Shown: positions 1-6,175 of the stretch, one piece after another
How the letters are laid out: every line of letters starts with the position of its first letter
Numbering within the stretch: the first letter of the stretch is position 1
Assembly: GCA_934771675.1 (NCBI GenBank)
Contig: CAKVMF010000053.1
Location: 1-6,403, forward strand
DNA from: an uncultured Clostridia bacterium
GTDB taxonomy: Bacteria; Bacillota; Clostridia; Christensenellales; UBA1242
Reading direction: 5' to 3'
DNA length: 6,403 nucleotides
Notes under the pieces: generated by a model
Databases searched by the model: none
What the model was told of the DNA's origin: nothing
Seen by the model: the letters and a program-made list of their open reading frames with translations, nothing else
Program-made: the position numbers and the translations under genes

Positions 1-1998
1 GGTTACATTGACAAAGACAACGAAGTTATTGTTGGTCTTCAAACAGATGCTCCACTTAAAAGAATTGTAAATATGTATGGTGGAACAAAAATTGCTTTAA
101 AAGCACTTGAAACTCATGGTTACAAACTCAACCCTGAAGTTTTGAAACATTTCACAACTTACAGAAAAACACACAATGATGGTGTTTTTGATGCTTACAC
201 GCCAATCATCAGAAGAGCAAGAAGCAATGGTCTTTTGACTGGTCTTCCTGATGGTTATGGAAGAGGAAGAATCATTGGTGACTACAGACGTATTGCACTT
301 TATGGTATTGACGCTCTTGTTGAAGCAAAACACAAAGATTTGGAAGGTGAATTTATTGATGAACATGATATCGATGAAGGTATCCGTATTCGTGAAGAAG
401 TTTCTGAACAAATCAGAGCATTGGAACAAATCAAACAAATGGCTGCAAGCTATGGATTTGATATTTCAAGACCTGCAAAAAATGCTAGAGAAGCCATTCA
501 ATGGGCTTACTTTGGCTACCTTGCTGGTGCAAAAGAAAACAATGGTGCAGCAACTTCAATGGGAAGAGATGCAACATTCTTTGATTGCTATATTGAAAGA
601 GATTTAAAAAACGGTGTTATCACTGAAGTTGAAGCTCAAGAAATGGTTGACCAATTTGTTATTAAACTCAGACTTATCAGACACCTTAGAACACCTGACT
701 ATGATGAACTTTTTGCTGGTGATCCAACTTGGGTAACTGAAAGTATTGCCGGAATGATCAATGAAAGCAGAAGCTTAACAACAAAGAACTCATTCAGATT
801 CTTGCACACACTTATCAATCTTGAATCAAGTGCAGAACCAAACCTTACAGTTCTTTGGGCAAAAAATCTTCCTGAAAACTTCAAGAGATATTGTGCAAAA
901 ATTTCTATCAAAACTGACTCAATTCAATATGAAGGCGACGACACAATGCGTCCACTTTATGGTCATGATTATGCAATTGCTTGCTGTGTTTCATCTATGA
1001 AGGAAGGCAAACAAATGCAATTCTTTGGTGCAAGATGCAACCTTGCAAAATCACTTTTGTATGCAATCAATGGTGGTTTTGATGAAAAGAGTGGAAAACT
1101 TGTTATCGATGGTTTTGAAAAAGATACAGACGAAGTTTTGAACTATGAAAAAGTTAGAAAAGAATATAGCAGAATGATGAAAACAATTGCAAAAGTTTAT
1201 GTTGATGCAAACAACATTATTCACTATATGCATGACAAATATGCTTATGAAGCAAGCCAGATGGCTCTTCATGACACAAACGTTGAAAGACTTATGGCAT
1301 TTGGTGTTGCAGGATTCTCATCTGCAGTCGATTCACTTTCAGCAATTAAATATGCAAAAGTAAAACCTATCAGAAATGAACAAGGTATTGCTGTTGATTT
1401 TGAAATTGAAGGCGAATTCCCAAAATATGGTAATGACGATGACAGAGTTGACAACCTTGCAGTTGAACTTGTTAAAGAGTTCTTTGATGATATTGATGAA
1501 CACAAACTTTACAGAAATGCAAAACCAACACTTTCACTTTTAACCATCACTTCAAACGTTATGTATGGACAAAAAACTGGAAGCACTCCAGACGGAAGAA
1601 AGGCTGGCGAAGCATTTGCTCCTGGTGCAAACCCAATGCACGGACGTGATTGCACAGGTGCGTTGAACTCACTTAACTCTGTTGCAAAAATCCCTTATGA
1701 AAATTGCTGTCAAGATGGTGTTTCAAACACATTCTCAATTGTTCCAAGTGCACTTGGAAACAATGAAGAAGAACAAGTTTCAAACTTGGTTTCAATTATT
1801 GATGGTTACTTTGCACAAGGTGCTCAACACATCAATGTTAACGTTTTGAACAGAGAACTTTTGATTGATGCTATGAACAATCCATGGAAATATCCAACAC
1901 TCACAATTCGTGTTTCTGGATATGCTGTAAACTTCAACAAACTTGATAGAGCACATCAAGAAGAAGTTATTGCAAGAACATTCCACGAAAAGAGATAA
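1..1998 (+). CDS. pflB: Formate C-acetyltransferase (pyruvate formate-lyase), 5'-truncated by the window edge
   Basis: PflB cleaves pyruvate with CoA into acetyl-CoA and formate in the anaerobic cytoplasm, using a glycyl radical. Frame 1 is open from base 1. The 24 residues before the first ATG (base 73) already match the family (IVGLQT, APLKR), so that ATG is internal and the true start lies upstream. The visible 665 residues compare with 760 in E. coli, and about 90 N-terminal residues are missing. Hallmarks seen are GLLTGLPDGYGRGRIIGDYRR (part of the conserved core), the catalytic Cys-Cys pair in AIACCVS at visible residues 328-329 (bases 982-987), GARCNLAK, and PGANPMHGRD. The C-terminal glycyl-radical loop RVSGYAV has its radical Gly at visible residue 640 (bases 1918-1920). 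No key residue is lost and no frameshift is seen. The activating enzyme gene follows. Identity is near certain. Confidence 0.97.
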   Translation, partial: GYIDKDNEVIVGLQTDAPLKRIVNMYGGTKIALKALETHGYKLNPEVLKHFTTYRKTHNDGVFDAYTPIIRRARSNGLLTGLPDGYGRGRIIGDYRRIALYGIDALVEAKHKDLEGEFIDEHDIDEGIRIREEVSEQIRALEQIKQMAASYGFDISRPAKNAREAIQWAYFGYLAGAKENNGAATSMGRDATFFDCYIERDLKNGVITEVEAQEMVDQFVIKLRLIRHLRTPDYDELFAGDPTWVTESIAGMINESRSLTTKNSFRFLHTLINLESSAEPNLTVLWAKNLPENFKRYCAKISIKTDSIQYEGDDTMRPLYGHDYAIACCVSSMKEGKQMQFFGARCNLAKSLLYAINGGFDEKSGKLVIDGFEKDTDEVLNYEKVRKEYSRMMKTIAKVYVDANNIIHYMHDKYAYEASQMALHDTNVERLMAFGVAGFSSAVDSLSAIKYAKVKPIRNEQGIAVDFEIEGEFPKYGNDDDRVDNLAVELVKEFFDDIDEHKLYRNAKPTLSLLTITSNVMYGQKTGSTPDGRKAGEAFAPGANPMHGRDCTGALNSLNSVAKIPYENCCQDGVSNTFSIVPSALGNNEEEQVSNLVSIIDGYFAQGAQHINVNVLNRELLIDAMNNPWKYPTLTIRVSGYAVNFNKLDRAHQEEVIARTFHEKR

Positions 1999-2007
1999 GC
2001 TATTTAT

Positions 2008-2040
2008 TGGTCAGCAAGTTCTGTTTGCTGACCATTTTTT
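2008..2040 (+). terminator. Intrinsic terminator after pflB
   Basis: A perfect 10-bp stem TGGTCAGCAA / TTGCTGACCA (2008-2017 with 2025-2034) closes a 7-base loop and is followed directly by six T (2035-2040). It starts 9 bases after the pflB stop. It should end most pflB transcripts before pflA, leaving pflA to read-through or to its own promoter. Confidence 0.9.
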
Positions 2041-2130
2041 ATAAATAGAAAATCGCAAAAAATATAAAAATTTATTAAAAAATAATGCAAAATTCATAAA
2101 AAATTGAAAAATATTGCAAAAATTAAGGCT

Positions 2131-2838
2131 ATGGAAGGAAAAATAACAAATATTGAAACAATGGGATTGGTTGACGGGCCAGGTATGAGATTGGTTCTCT
2201 TTTTGGCTGGTTGCAATTTGAGATGCCTATATTGTCACAATCCTGAAACTTGGACTGATAACGAAAATAACAGAAAGATAACCCCTGAAGAAGTTTTAAA
2301 AATGTTTAATAAATATAAAGTTTATTATGGTGAAACTGGGGGTGTGACATTTAGTGGTGGAGAACCTTTGATTCAAAACGAATTTGTTTTGGAATGTGTT
2401 AAACTGTTAAAACAAAATGGTGTTCATGTTGCGCTTGACACTGCTGGCGGAGTTGAAGACGGCTATGATGAAATTTTGGACTTGGTTGACCTTGTTATTC
2501 TTGATATAAAAGCTGTAAAAGAAGACGAGTATAAATATATTACCGGTCAAAATATGGATAACTTTAACAGGTTTTTGAAAAGTTTGATTGAGAAAAATAA
2601 AAAACTTTGGCTCAGGCAAGTTATTGTTCCTGGAATAAATGATGATAAGGGTCATGTTTTGCTTCTTAAAAACTTTGCATCAAAACTCAAAAATGTTGAA
2701 AGAATTGAACTCTTGCCATATCACACTATGGGAATAAAAAAATATAATGAGCTACAAATAAAATATAGGCTTGAAGGTGTTCCTGCGATGGATAGAGAAA
2801 AGTGCAAAAATCTTGAAAAATTGTTAAAAAATCAATAA
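2131..2838 (+). CDS. pflA: Pyruvate formate-lyase activating enzyme (radical SAM)
   Basis: PflA uses a [4Fe-4S] cluster and S-adenosylmethionine to abstract hydrogen from the radical Gly of PflB. The radical-SAM CX3CX2C motif is CNLRCLYC, with Cys at residues 28, 32 and 35, one position from the E. coli enzyme. It is preceded by the family signature VDGPGMR and followed by TFSGGEPL (about 73-80), whose GGE contacts SAM. Length is 235 residues against 246 in E. coli, so it is full length. I chose ATG 2131 because EGKITNIE.MG.VDGPG aligns with the usual PflA N-terminus. A TTG at 2104 would add nine lysine-rich residues but has no ribosome site. The chosen ATG has only an AAGG two bases upstream, which is unusually close, so the exact start is less certain than the function. 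No convincing promoter is visible in 2041-2130. Confidence 0.95.
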   Translation: MEGKITNIETMGLVDGPGMRLVLFLAGCNLRCLYCHNPETWTDNENNRKITPEEVLKMFNKYKVYYGETGGVTFSGGEPLIQNEFVLECVKLLKQNGVHVALDTAGGVEDGYDEILDLVDLVILDIKAVKEDEYKYITGQNMDNFNRFLKSLIEKNKKLWLRQVIVPGINDDKGHVLLLKNFASKLKNVERIELLPYHTMGIKKYNELQIKYRLEGVPAMDREKCKNLEKLLKNQ

Positions 2839-2867
2839 AAAATCGCAAAAATTTAAAATATATTGCA

Positions 2868-2899
2868 AAAAAGCATGAATTTCCATGCTTTTTATTTTT
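2868..2899 (+). terminator. Intrinsic terminator after pflA
   Basis: A stem AAAAAGCATG / CATGCTTTTT (2868-2877 with 2884-2893) closes a 6-base loop and is followed by A and five more T. Only the inner five pairs contain G or C, so it is weaker than the pflB terminator. It lies about 30 bases after the pflA stop and separates pflA from the promoter of the next operon. The A-rich left arm could also allow some termination on the minus strand. Confidence 0.75.
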
Positions 2900-2911
2900 C
2901 TGTAAAAAATA

Positions 2912-2940
2912 TTGAAAACTTACGCAAATTAATTTATAAT
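2912..2940 (+). promoter_or_regulatory. Sigma-A type promoter for the three-gene operon
   Basis: A -35 box TTGAAA (2912-2917) and a perfect -10 box TATAAT (2935-2940) are separated by exactly 17 bases. It sits just behind the pflA terminator and just ahead of the small ORF at 2960. The predicted transcript start, 6-8 bases after the -10 box, falls at about 2946-2948, leaving a leader of only about 12-14 bases. No clear operator palindrome overlaps the boxes. Confidence 0.85.
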
Positions 2941-2946
2941 AGTAGT

Positions 2947-2955
2947 AAGGTAGGG
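2947..2955 (+). promoter_or_regulatory. Ribosome binding site of the 67-residue ORF
   Basis: AAGGTAGGG contains two possible anti-16S matches: AAGG nine bases before the ATG and AGGG four bases before it. It supports translation of the small ORF from ATG 2960. Its left edge coincides with the predicted transcript start, so a small shift in the start point could remove the AAGG from the mRNA. Confidence 0.6.
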
Positions 2956-2959
2956 TGTT

Positions 2960-3163
2960 ATGGAAAAAGATATTGAACAAATTGAACTTGAAAAAATTCA
3001 AAAACGTATGAGTGAAATTGAAGATGATAGAAAAAGAGAAAATGAATTTGTAAGCACACTTTCTGATGAAGATAAAGTAAAGTTTCTTACTGAAAAATAT
3101 AAAATGGTTGCCGACTTTGCAAAGAAGAATAATTTGAAATCTTTTTCAGAGGAGAAAAAATAA
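2960..3163 (+). CDS. Small charged helical protein of unknown function, first gene of the PIN operon
   Basis: I do not recognise this 67-residue protein. It is dominated by charge: by my count 18 Asp/Glu and 16 Lys/Arg, with no Cys or Trp. Residues 1-30 look like one amphipathic helix with Ile/Leu/Met at 5, 8, 10, 13, 17 and 20. A second likely helix at about 35-57 (DEDKVKFLTEKYKMVADFAKK) carries Phe, Tyr and Val. There is no signal peptide, membrane segment or recognisable DNA-binding fold. It is a convincing gene because it has a consensus promoter and a ribosome site. Its stop overlaps the start of the PIN gene (TAATG), which indicates translational coupling and suggests a partner role. 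An antitoxin-like or chaperone-like role for the PIN protein is only inference, and an unrelated housekeeping function is equally open. Confidence 0.85.
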   Translation: MEKDIEQIELEKIQKRMSEIEDDRKRENEFVSTLSDEDKVKFLTEKYKMVADFAKKNNLKSFSEEKK

Positions 3164-3165
3164 TG
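3148..3165 (+). promoter_or_regulatory. Strong ribosome site and TAATG stop/start overlap for the PIN gene
   Basis: AGAGGAG (3148-3154) lies inside the last codons of the small ORF, eight bases before ATG 3163. The A of that ATG is the last base of the upstream TAA. This fixes the PIN start and implies coupled translation of the two proteins. Confidence 0.85.
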
Positions 3166-3921
3166 AAAGTTAGAAAGATTCAAATGTTAAAACAGCAAGA
3201 GCAATTAAACATTGAAAGAAAGAAAAAATTGCAAGAGAAAAAAGAAAGACGTGAAAAGGTGAATCATGAACCTTCAATTGTTGCTATTGACACAAATGTG
3301 TTTATTTCACTTGCTGCAGTTGATGCTTATTATGAACCAAAAGACCGCAGCAAAGCAGGATTTTTGCAAACAGTTCGTGATATGAAAAGGCTTGCAATAA
3401 CAGGCAATTTAAAGTTCATTATCACTCCAACAGTTCTTTATGAAATCAACAAAAAATTAAGTGATGAAGAAAAGAAATTTTTGGATGAATATTGCTATAT
3501 TTTTATTCCTAACCATCCAGAAGATTATTCACTAGCTGTAACCAATCTTTCTAGACAATACATTCAAAGGGGGGTTATGCGTGCAGATAAAAATCATGTT
3601 CCAGAGCGTGATGCTGAAATTATGGCTGAAGCTACAGTTTTGGGCGTAAACTTAATTACAAACAACTTTACCGATTTTAAAAACTATGATAAAGAAGAGC
3701 ATAAGAGAAGTGGTGCGAGATCGGCGGATATTGAAATAGTAAATGAAAGACTTGATTATGCAATAGATGTTAATGGAATGAAAATTATTCCTAGACCATA
3801 CACATCTTATGAATATTTGATTAATTTTAGAAGTCGAGTTTTTTCAGTTCCAGATGAAATCAAAAATAAAATCAAAGAGATTGACGAAAAGAATCTTGAA
3901 GGCACAAAAGAATTTAGTTAG
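3163..3921 (+). CDS. PIN-domain protein (putative ribonuclease) with a basic N-terminal helix
   Basis: PIN domains are Mg2+/Mn2+-dependent ribonuclease folds with an acidic metal site. Here the domain spans about residues 37-175. Seen are VAIDTNVFIS with Asp43 and Asn45, then ITPTVLYEI with Glu94. The block RDAEIMAEATVLGVNLITNNFTDF supplies Asp150 and the typical LITNN..DF end, with Asn168 in the fourth position as in many PIN proteins and Asp171 nearby. The metal site therefore looks intact. Residues 1-33 form a Lys/Arg-rich helix (13 basic, 5 acidic) that may bind RNA or a partner. About 75 further residues follow the domain and I cannot assign them. At 252 residues it is far longer than a typical VapC toxin (about 130). 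The gene lies between the 67-residue ORF and the S51 gene in one operon. The fold call is solid, but target and role are unknown. Confidence 0.85.
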   Translation: MKVRKIQMLKQQEQLNIERKKKLQEKKERREKVNHEPSIVAIDTNVFISLAAVDAYYEPKDRSKAGFLQTVRDMKRLAITGNLKFIITPTVLYEINKKLSDEEKKFLDEYCYIFIPNHPEDYSLAVTNLSRQYIQRGVMRADKNHVPERDAEIMAEATVLGVNLITNNFTDFKNYDKEEHKRSGARSADIEIVNERLDYAIDVNGMKIIPRPYTSYEYLINFRSRVFSVPDEIKNKIKEIDEKNLEGTKEFS

Positions 3922-3924
3922 GTG
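3920..3924 (+). promoter_or_regulatory. Ribosome binding site of the S51 gene overlapping the PIN stop
   Basis: AGGTG begins within the TAG stop of the PIN gene and lies five bases before ATG 3930. The overlap of stop and ribosome site implies that the third gene is read from the same transcript with coupled or near-coupled translation. Confidence 0.7.
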
Positions 3925-3929
3925 AAAAT

Positions 3930-4625
3930 ATGAAATTGTTACTTTTATCAGATTTTAGATATGTTGGCGAAAAATATATCAAAAAGTTTTTTAAAAATGG
4001 GCAAACGGTTGAGTGTTTGATTATCAATTATGCAAATGAAGAAAATGAACCTTTTGAGTTGAGCGGAAGTTATGAAAAATTAAAGAACTTGCCTTATCAA
4101 ATGCATTTTACAAACTTGACCAAAGATTCAAAAATAGAAAAAAGACCAGATATGATTTTTGTGCGTGGTGGAAACACTGCAAAACTTTTGTATGAATTAA
4201 GGCTTTATAATCAATTTGATATGATAAAAAGATTTGTTCAAGAAGGTTCACTTTATGTTGGAATTTCTGCTGGAAGTGTGCTTGCTGGTAGTGATATTTT
4301 TTGGACGCTTCGCTCTGAGCCTTATGAAAAAGATTTAAACAAAGAGTTTCCAAAATTTGGTTACAAGGGTTTTGGTTTTGTCGATAAACTTGTTTTTGTT
4401 CACACTTCAAAATATAGAATTGTTTGGAAAGAAGAAAAACAAAATCCAAATGAAAAAGATTACAGAGTTTTCAACAAAGAATTTTATGCGGATTATTTGA
4501 TTGATAGAAAACTTTATAATAGTGATGAATTTATAAAAATTGGAAACAATCAAGCGCTCTTTTGTTGTGGCGAAAAACAAGCAATCAAAACCTATGATTG
4601 GTCAAAACTAGAAATAAAAAAATAA
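3930..4625 (+). CDS. Peptidase S51 family protein (dipeptidase E-like)
   Basis: Family S51 enzymes (aspartyl dipeptidase PepE, cyanophycinase) have a class I glutamine-amidotransferase-like fold and a serine nucleophile. The 231 residues match a PepE-sized protein. The opening MKLLLLSDF is a typical first beta strand. RGGNTAKLL (79-87) matches the family GGGNT..L motif. GISAGSVLAG holds the nucleophile elbow with Ser113 (bases 4266-4268). GFGFVDKLVFVH places the probable catalytic His at 158. The third triad member is not obvious to me. There is no signal peptide, so it should act in the cytoplasm. The classic substrates are dipeptides with N-terminal Asp, but the family is broad and the substrate here is not shown by the sequence. 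It is the last gene of the operon, eight bases after the PIN stop and followed by a terminator. Confidence 0.85.
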   Translation: MKLLLLSDFRYVGEKYIKKFFKNGQTVECLIINYANEENEPFELSGSYEKLKNLPYQMHFTNLTKDSKIEKRPDMIFVRGGNTAKLLYELRLYNQFDMIKRFVQEGSLYVGISAGSVLAGSDIFWTLRSEPYEKDLNKEFPKFGYKGFGFVDKLVFVHTSKYRIVWKEEKQNPNEKDYRVFNKEFYADYLIDRKLYNSDEFIKIGNNQALFCCGEKQAIKTYDWSKLEIKK

Positions 4626-4639
4626 TTATGTAAAATGTG

Positions 4640-4667
4640 AAAAACACTCAAAAATGAGTGTTTTTTT
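4640..4667. terminator. Bidirectional terminator between converging operons
   Basis: A perfect 11-bp stem AAAAACACTCA / TGAGTGTTTTT (4640-4650 with 4655-4665) closes an AAAA loop. On the plus strand it ends in seven T and serves the S51 gene, 14 bases after its stop. On the minus strand the A-rich left arm gives five T, so it can also end the glgBA transcript whose last stop is at 4712. The plus direction looks stronger. Confidence 0.88.
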
Positions 4668-4711
4668 ACTTTTTTATATTAAAATTTTAAAAAATATTAA
4701 ACTAAAATTTT

Positions 4712-6166
4712 TTATAGTTCAATAATGTTTTTGCACATTTCTTTGTAAACTTCAAGATATTTTTCTGCGCAATTTTCTATGCTGAAATTTTCTTCCATTC
4801 CAGCTTCAATATAGGCGTGGATTTTTTCTTTGTTTTCATAATCATGAAGAACTCTTTCAATCAAATCATTGAGCGAAACTGAATCATAGTTTTTGAAAAT
4901 GTAACCATTTCCATTTTGATATTTGAAATCTGTGAAGTTATCTTTAAGGCCACCAGTTGCGTAAACAATTGGAAGTGAACCATATTTGTTTGCAATCATT
5001 GGACAAAGTCCACAAGCTTCTATGCTTGCAAGGTTCAAAAGAAAATCACTTGCGGCATAAATCTTTTTTACATATTGACTATCAAATCCATATTTTATTT
5101 TTACATTATTTGGGTATTGTTGTTCAAGTGCACGCATTTTGTTTTCATATTCAGGAACTCCACCACCAATGCCAACAAGCTGTGCTCCAGATTCTAAAAA
5201 TTTTGGAAGGGTTTGAATCAAAAGGTCAATACCTTTTGTTGGTGACATATAACCAATAAATGCAAACATTGGAGTGCTTTCATTAACTTCAAGTTCAAGT
5301 TCTTTTTGAAGTTCAAGTTTGTTTTTAACTTTAAGATTGATTGTGTCTTTGTTATAGTTTTGATAAATGTAAGGGTCTGTTTCAGGATTGTAAAAATCAT
5401 AGTCAATACCATTGATGATTCCTTCAACTTTGTAGCTAACTGATTGCATTATATTTTGAAGTCCCATGCCTTTATCGGTTGTTTGAATTTCTTCAGTGTA
5501 AGTTTCACTAACTGGGATAATTTTGTCGGCTGTTAAGATGCTGGCTTTCATCAAATTTGCTTTGCCATAAAAATCAAATAGGTATGCAAATTTATCATCA
5601 ACTCCAAGCAAATCTTTTACAACTTTGAAATCCGATATACCTTGAAATGCAAGATTGTGAATATTGAGCACTGTTTTTATATGTTCGTAGTTTGGGTTTT
5701 GCCATTCAAGAACTTTCAAGAATGTGCAAACCATTCCAGATTGCCAGTCGTTTGTATGAATGATGTCTGGGTAAAAATTGATCATTGGCAAAATATCAAG
5801 AACTGCCTTGCTGAAGAAACTAAATCTTTCAACATCATCTTCATAGCCAAACAGGTTTGGTCTTGAAAAATATTGGTCGTTTGCAATAAAGTAGTAGGTG
5901 ATATTGCCGTGTTCGTATTCATATATTCCGCAATATTCATTTCGCCATGTGAGTTCAACGGTTCTCTCACCAATGAGTCTAAATTCTTTTTTGTATTGTT
6001 CAGGGATTTTTGAATAGAGTGGAAGAACTACTCTTATGTCAACTTGACCTGAACGCTCTAAATATTTTGGAAGGGAATAGCACATTTCTGCAACCCCACC
6101 GTTTGCGCAGAACGGAACGCATTCCGCTGACACAAACAAAATATTCAGTTTATCTTTTATGTCCAT
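4712..6166 (-). CDS. glgA: Glycogen synthase, family GT5, with an altered active site
   Basis: GlgA adds glucose from ADP-glucose to the non-reducing ends of alpha-1,4-glucan in the cytoplasm. The 484 residues match the family (477 in E. coli) and both Rossmann-like halves are present. Conserved blocks are the start NILFVSAE.VPF, IIHTNDWQSGM, NIHNLAFQG with the catalytic-region His170, INGIDYDFYNPETD, TKGIDLL with Lys311, EACGL with Glu383, KYGSLPIV and TGGLKDNF. The odd part is that the usual KTGGL motif reads ANGGV, so the donor-binding Lys (E. coli Lys15) is Ala21. The Arg before the KG motif (E. coli Arg300) is Tyr306, and SRFEPCGL reads ASIEACGL. E. coli numbers are from memory. ATG 6166 is supported by AGAGG and follows glgB by nine bases. 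Membership in the glycogen operon supports a glucan role, but strength of activity and the sugar donor are uncertain. Confidence 0.88.
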   Translation of the reverse strand: MDIKDKLNILFVSAECVPFCANGGVAEMCYSLPKYLERSGQVDIRVVLPLYSKIPEQYKKEFRLIGERTVELTWRNEYCGIYEYEHGNITYYFIANDQYFSRPNLFGYEDDVERFSFFSKAVLDILPMINFYPDIIHTNDWQSGMVCTFLKVLEWQNPNYEHIKTVLNIHNLAFQGISDFKVVKDLLGVDDKFAYLFDFYGKANLMKASILTADKIIPVSETYTEEIQTTDKGMGLQNIMQSVSYKVEGIINGIDYDFYNPETDPYIYQNYNKDTINLKVKNKLELQKELELEVNESTPMFAFIGYMSPTKGIDLLIQTLPKFLESGAQLVGIGGGVPEYENKMRALEQQYPNNVKIKYGFDSQYVKKIYAASDFLLNLASIEACGLCPMIANKYGSLPIVYATGGLKDNFTDFKYQNGNGYIFKNYDSVSLNDLIERVLHDYENKEKIHAYIEAGMEENFSIENCAEKYLEVYKEMCKNIIEL

Positions 6167-6170
6167 ATAA

Positions 6171-6175
6171 CCTCT
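6171..6175 (-). promoter_or_regulatory. Ribosome binding site of glgA
   Basis: On the minus strand AGAGG directly follows the glgB TAG stop and lies four bases before the glgA ATG. The spacing is a little short. It supports the chosen glgA start and shared transcription with glgB. Confidence 0.65.

Noticed and set aside
73..75. ATG at 73 as the start of pflB
   Set aside because: The frame is open upstream to base 1 and those 24 residues match the PflB family, so this Met is internal and the gene is cut by the window edge.
97..438. Minus-strand open frame opposite pflB, with similar frames opposite the PIN and S51 genes and inside glgA
   Set aside because: They lie wholly within strongly conserved genes, lack ribosome sites, and encode compositionally odd Phe/Ser/Cys- or His/Gln-rich peptides typical of antisense frames in A/T-rich DNA.
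2104..2130. TTG at 2104 as the start of pflA
   Set aside because: It has no Shine-Dalgarno sequence, and its nine extra lysine-rich residues have no counterpart in PflA proteins. ATG 2131 gives the expected N-terminus.
2041..2130. A promoter for pflA in the A/T-rich spacer
   Set aside because: TATAAA-like and TTGAAA-like words occur but none has a partner box at proper spacing. In such A/T-rich DNA single boxes carry no weight.
2960..3163. Calling the 67-residue protein a VapB antitoxin
   Set aside because: Only gene order and overlap support it. No AbrB, ribbon-helix-helix, HTH or Phd pattern is visible, so it is left as unknown.
4668..4711. Small RNA or regulatory element between the converging operons
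   Set aside because: Beyond the hairpin there are only A/T homopolymer stretches with no paired structure or promoter.
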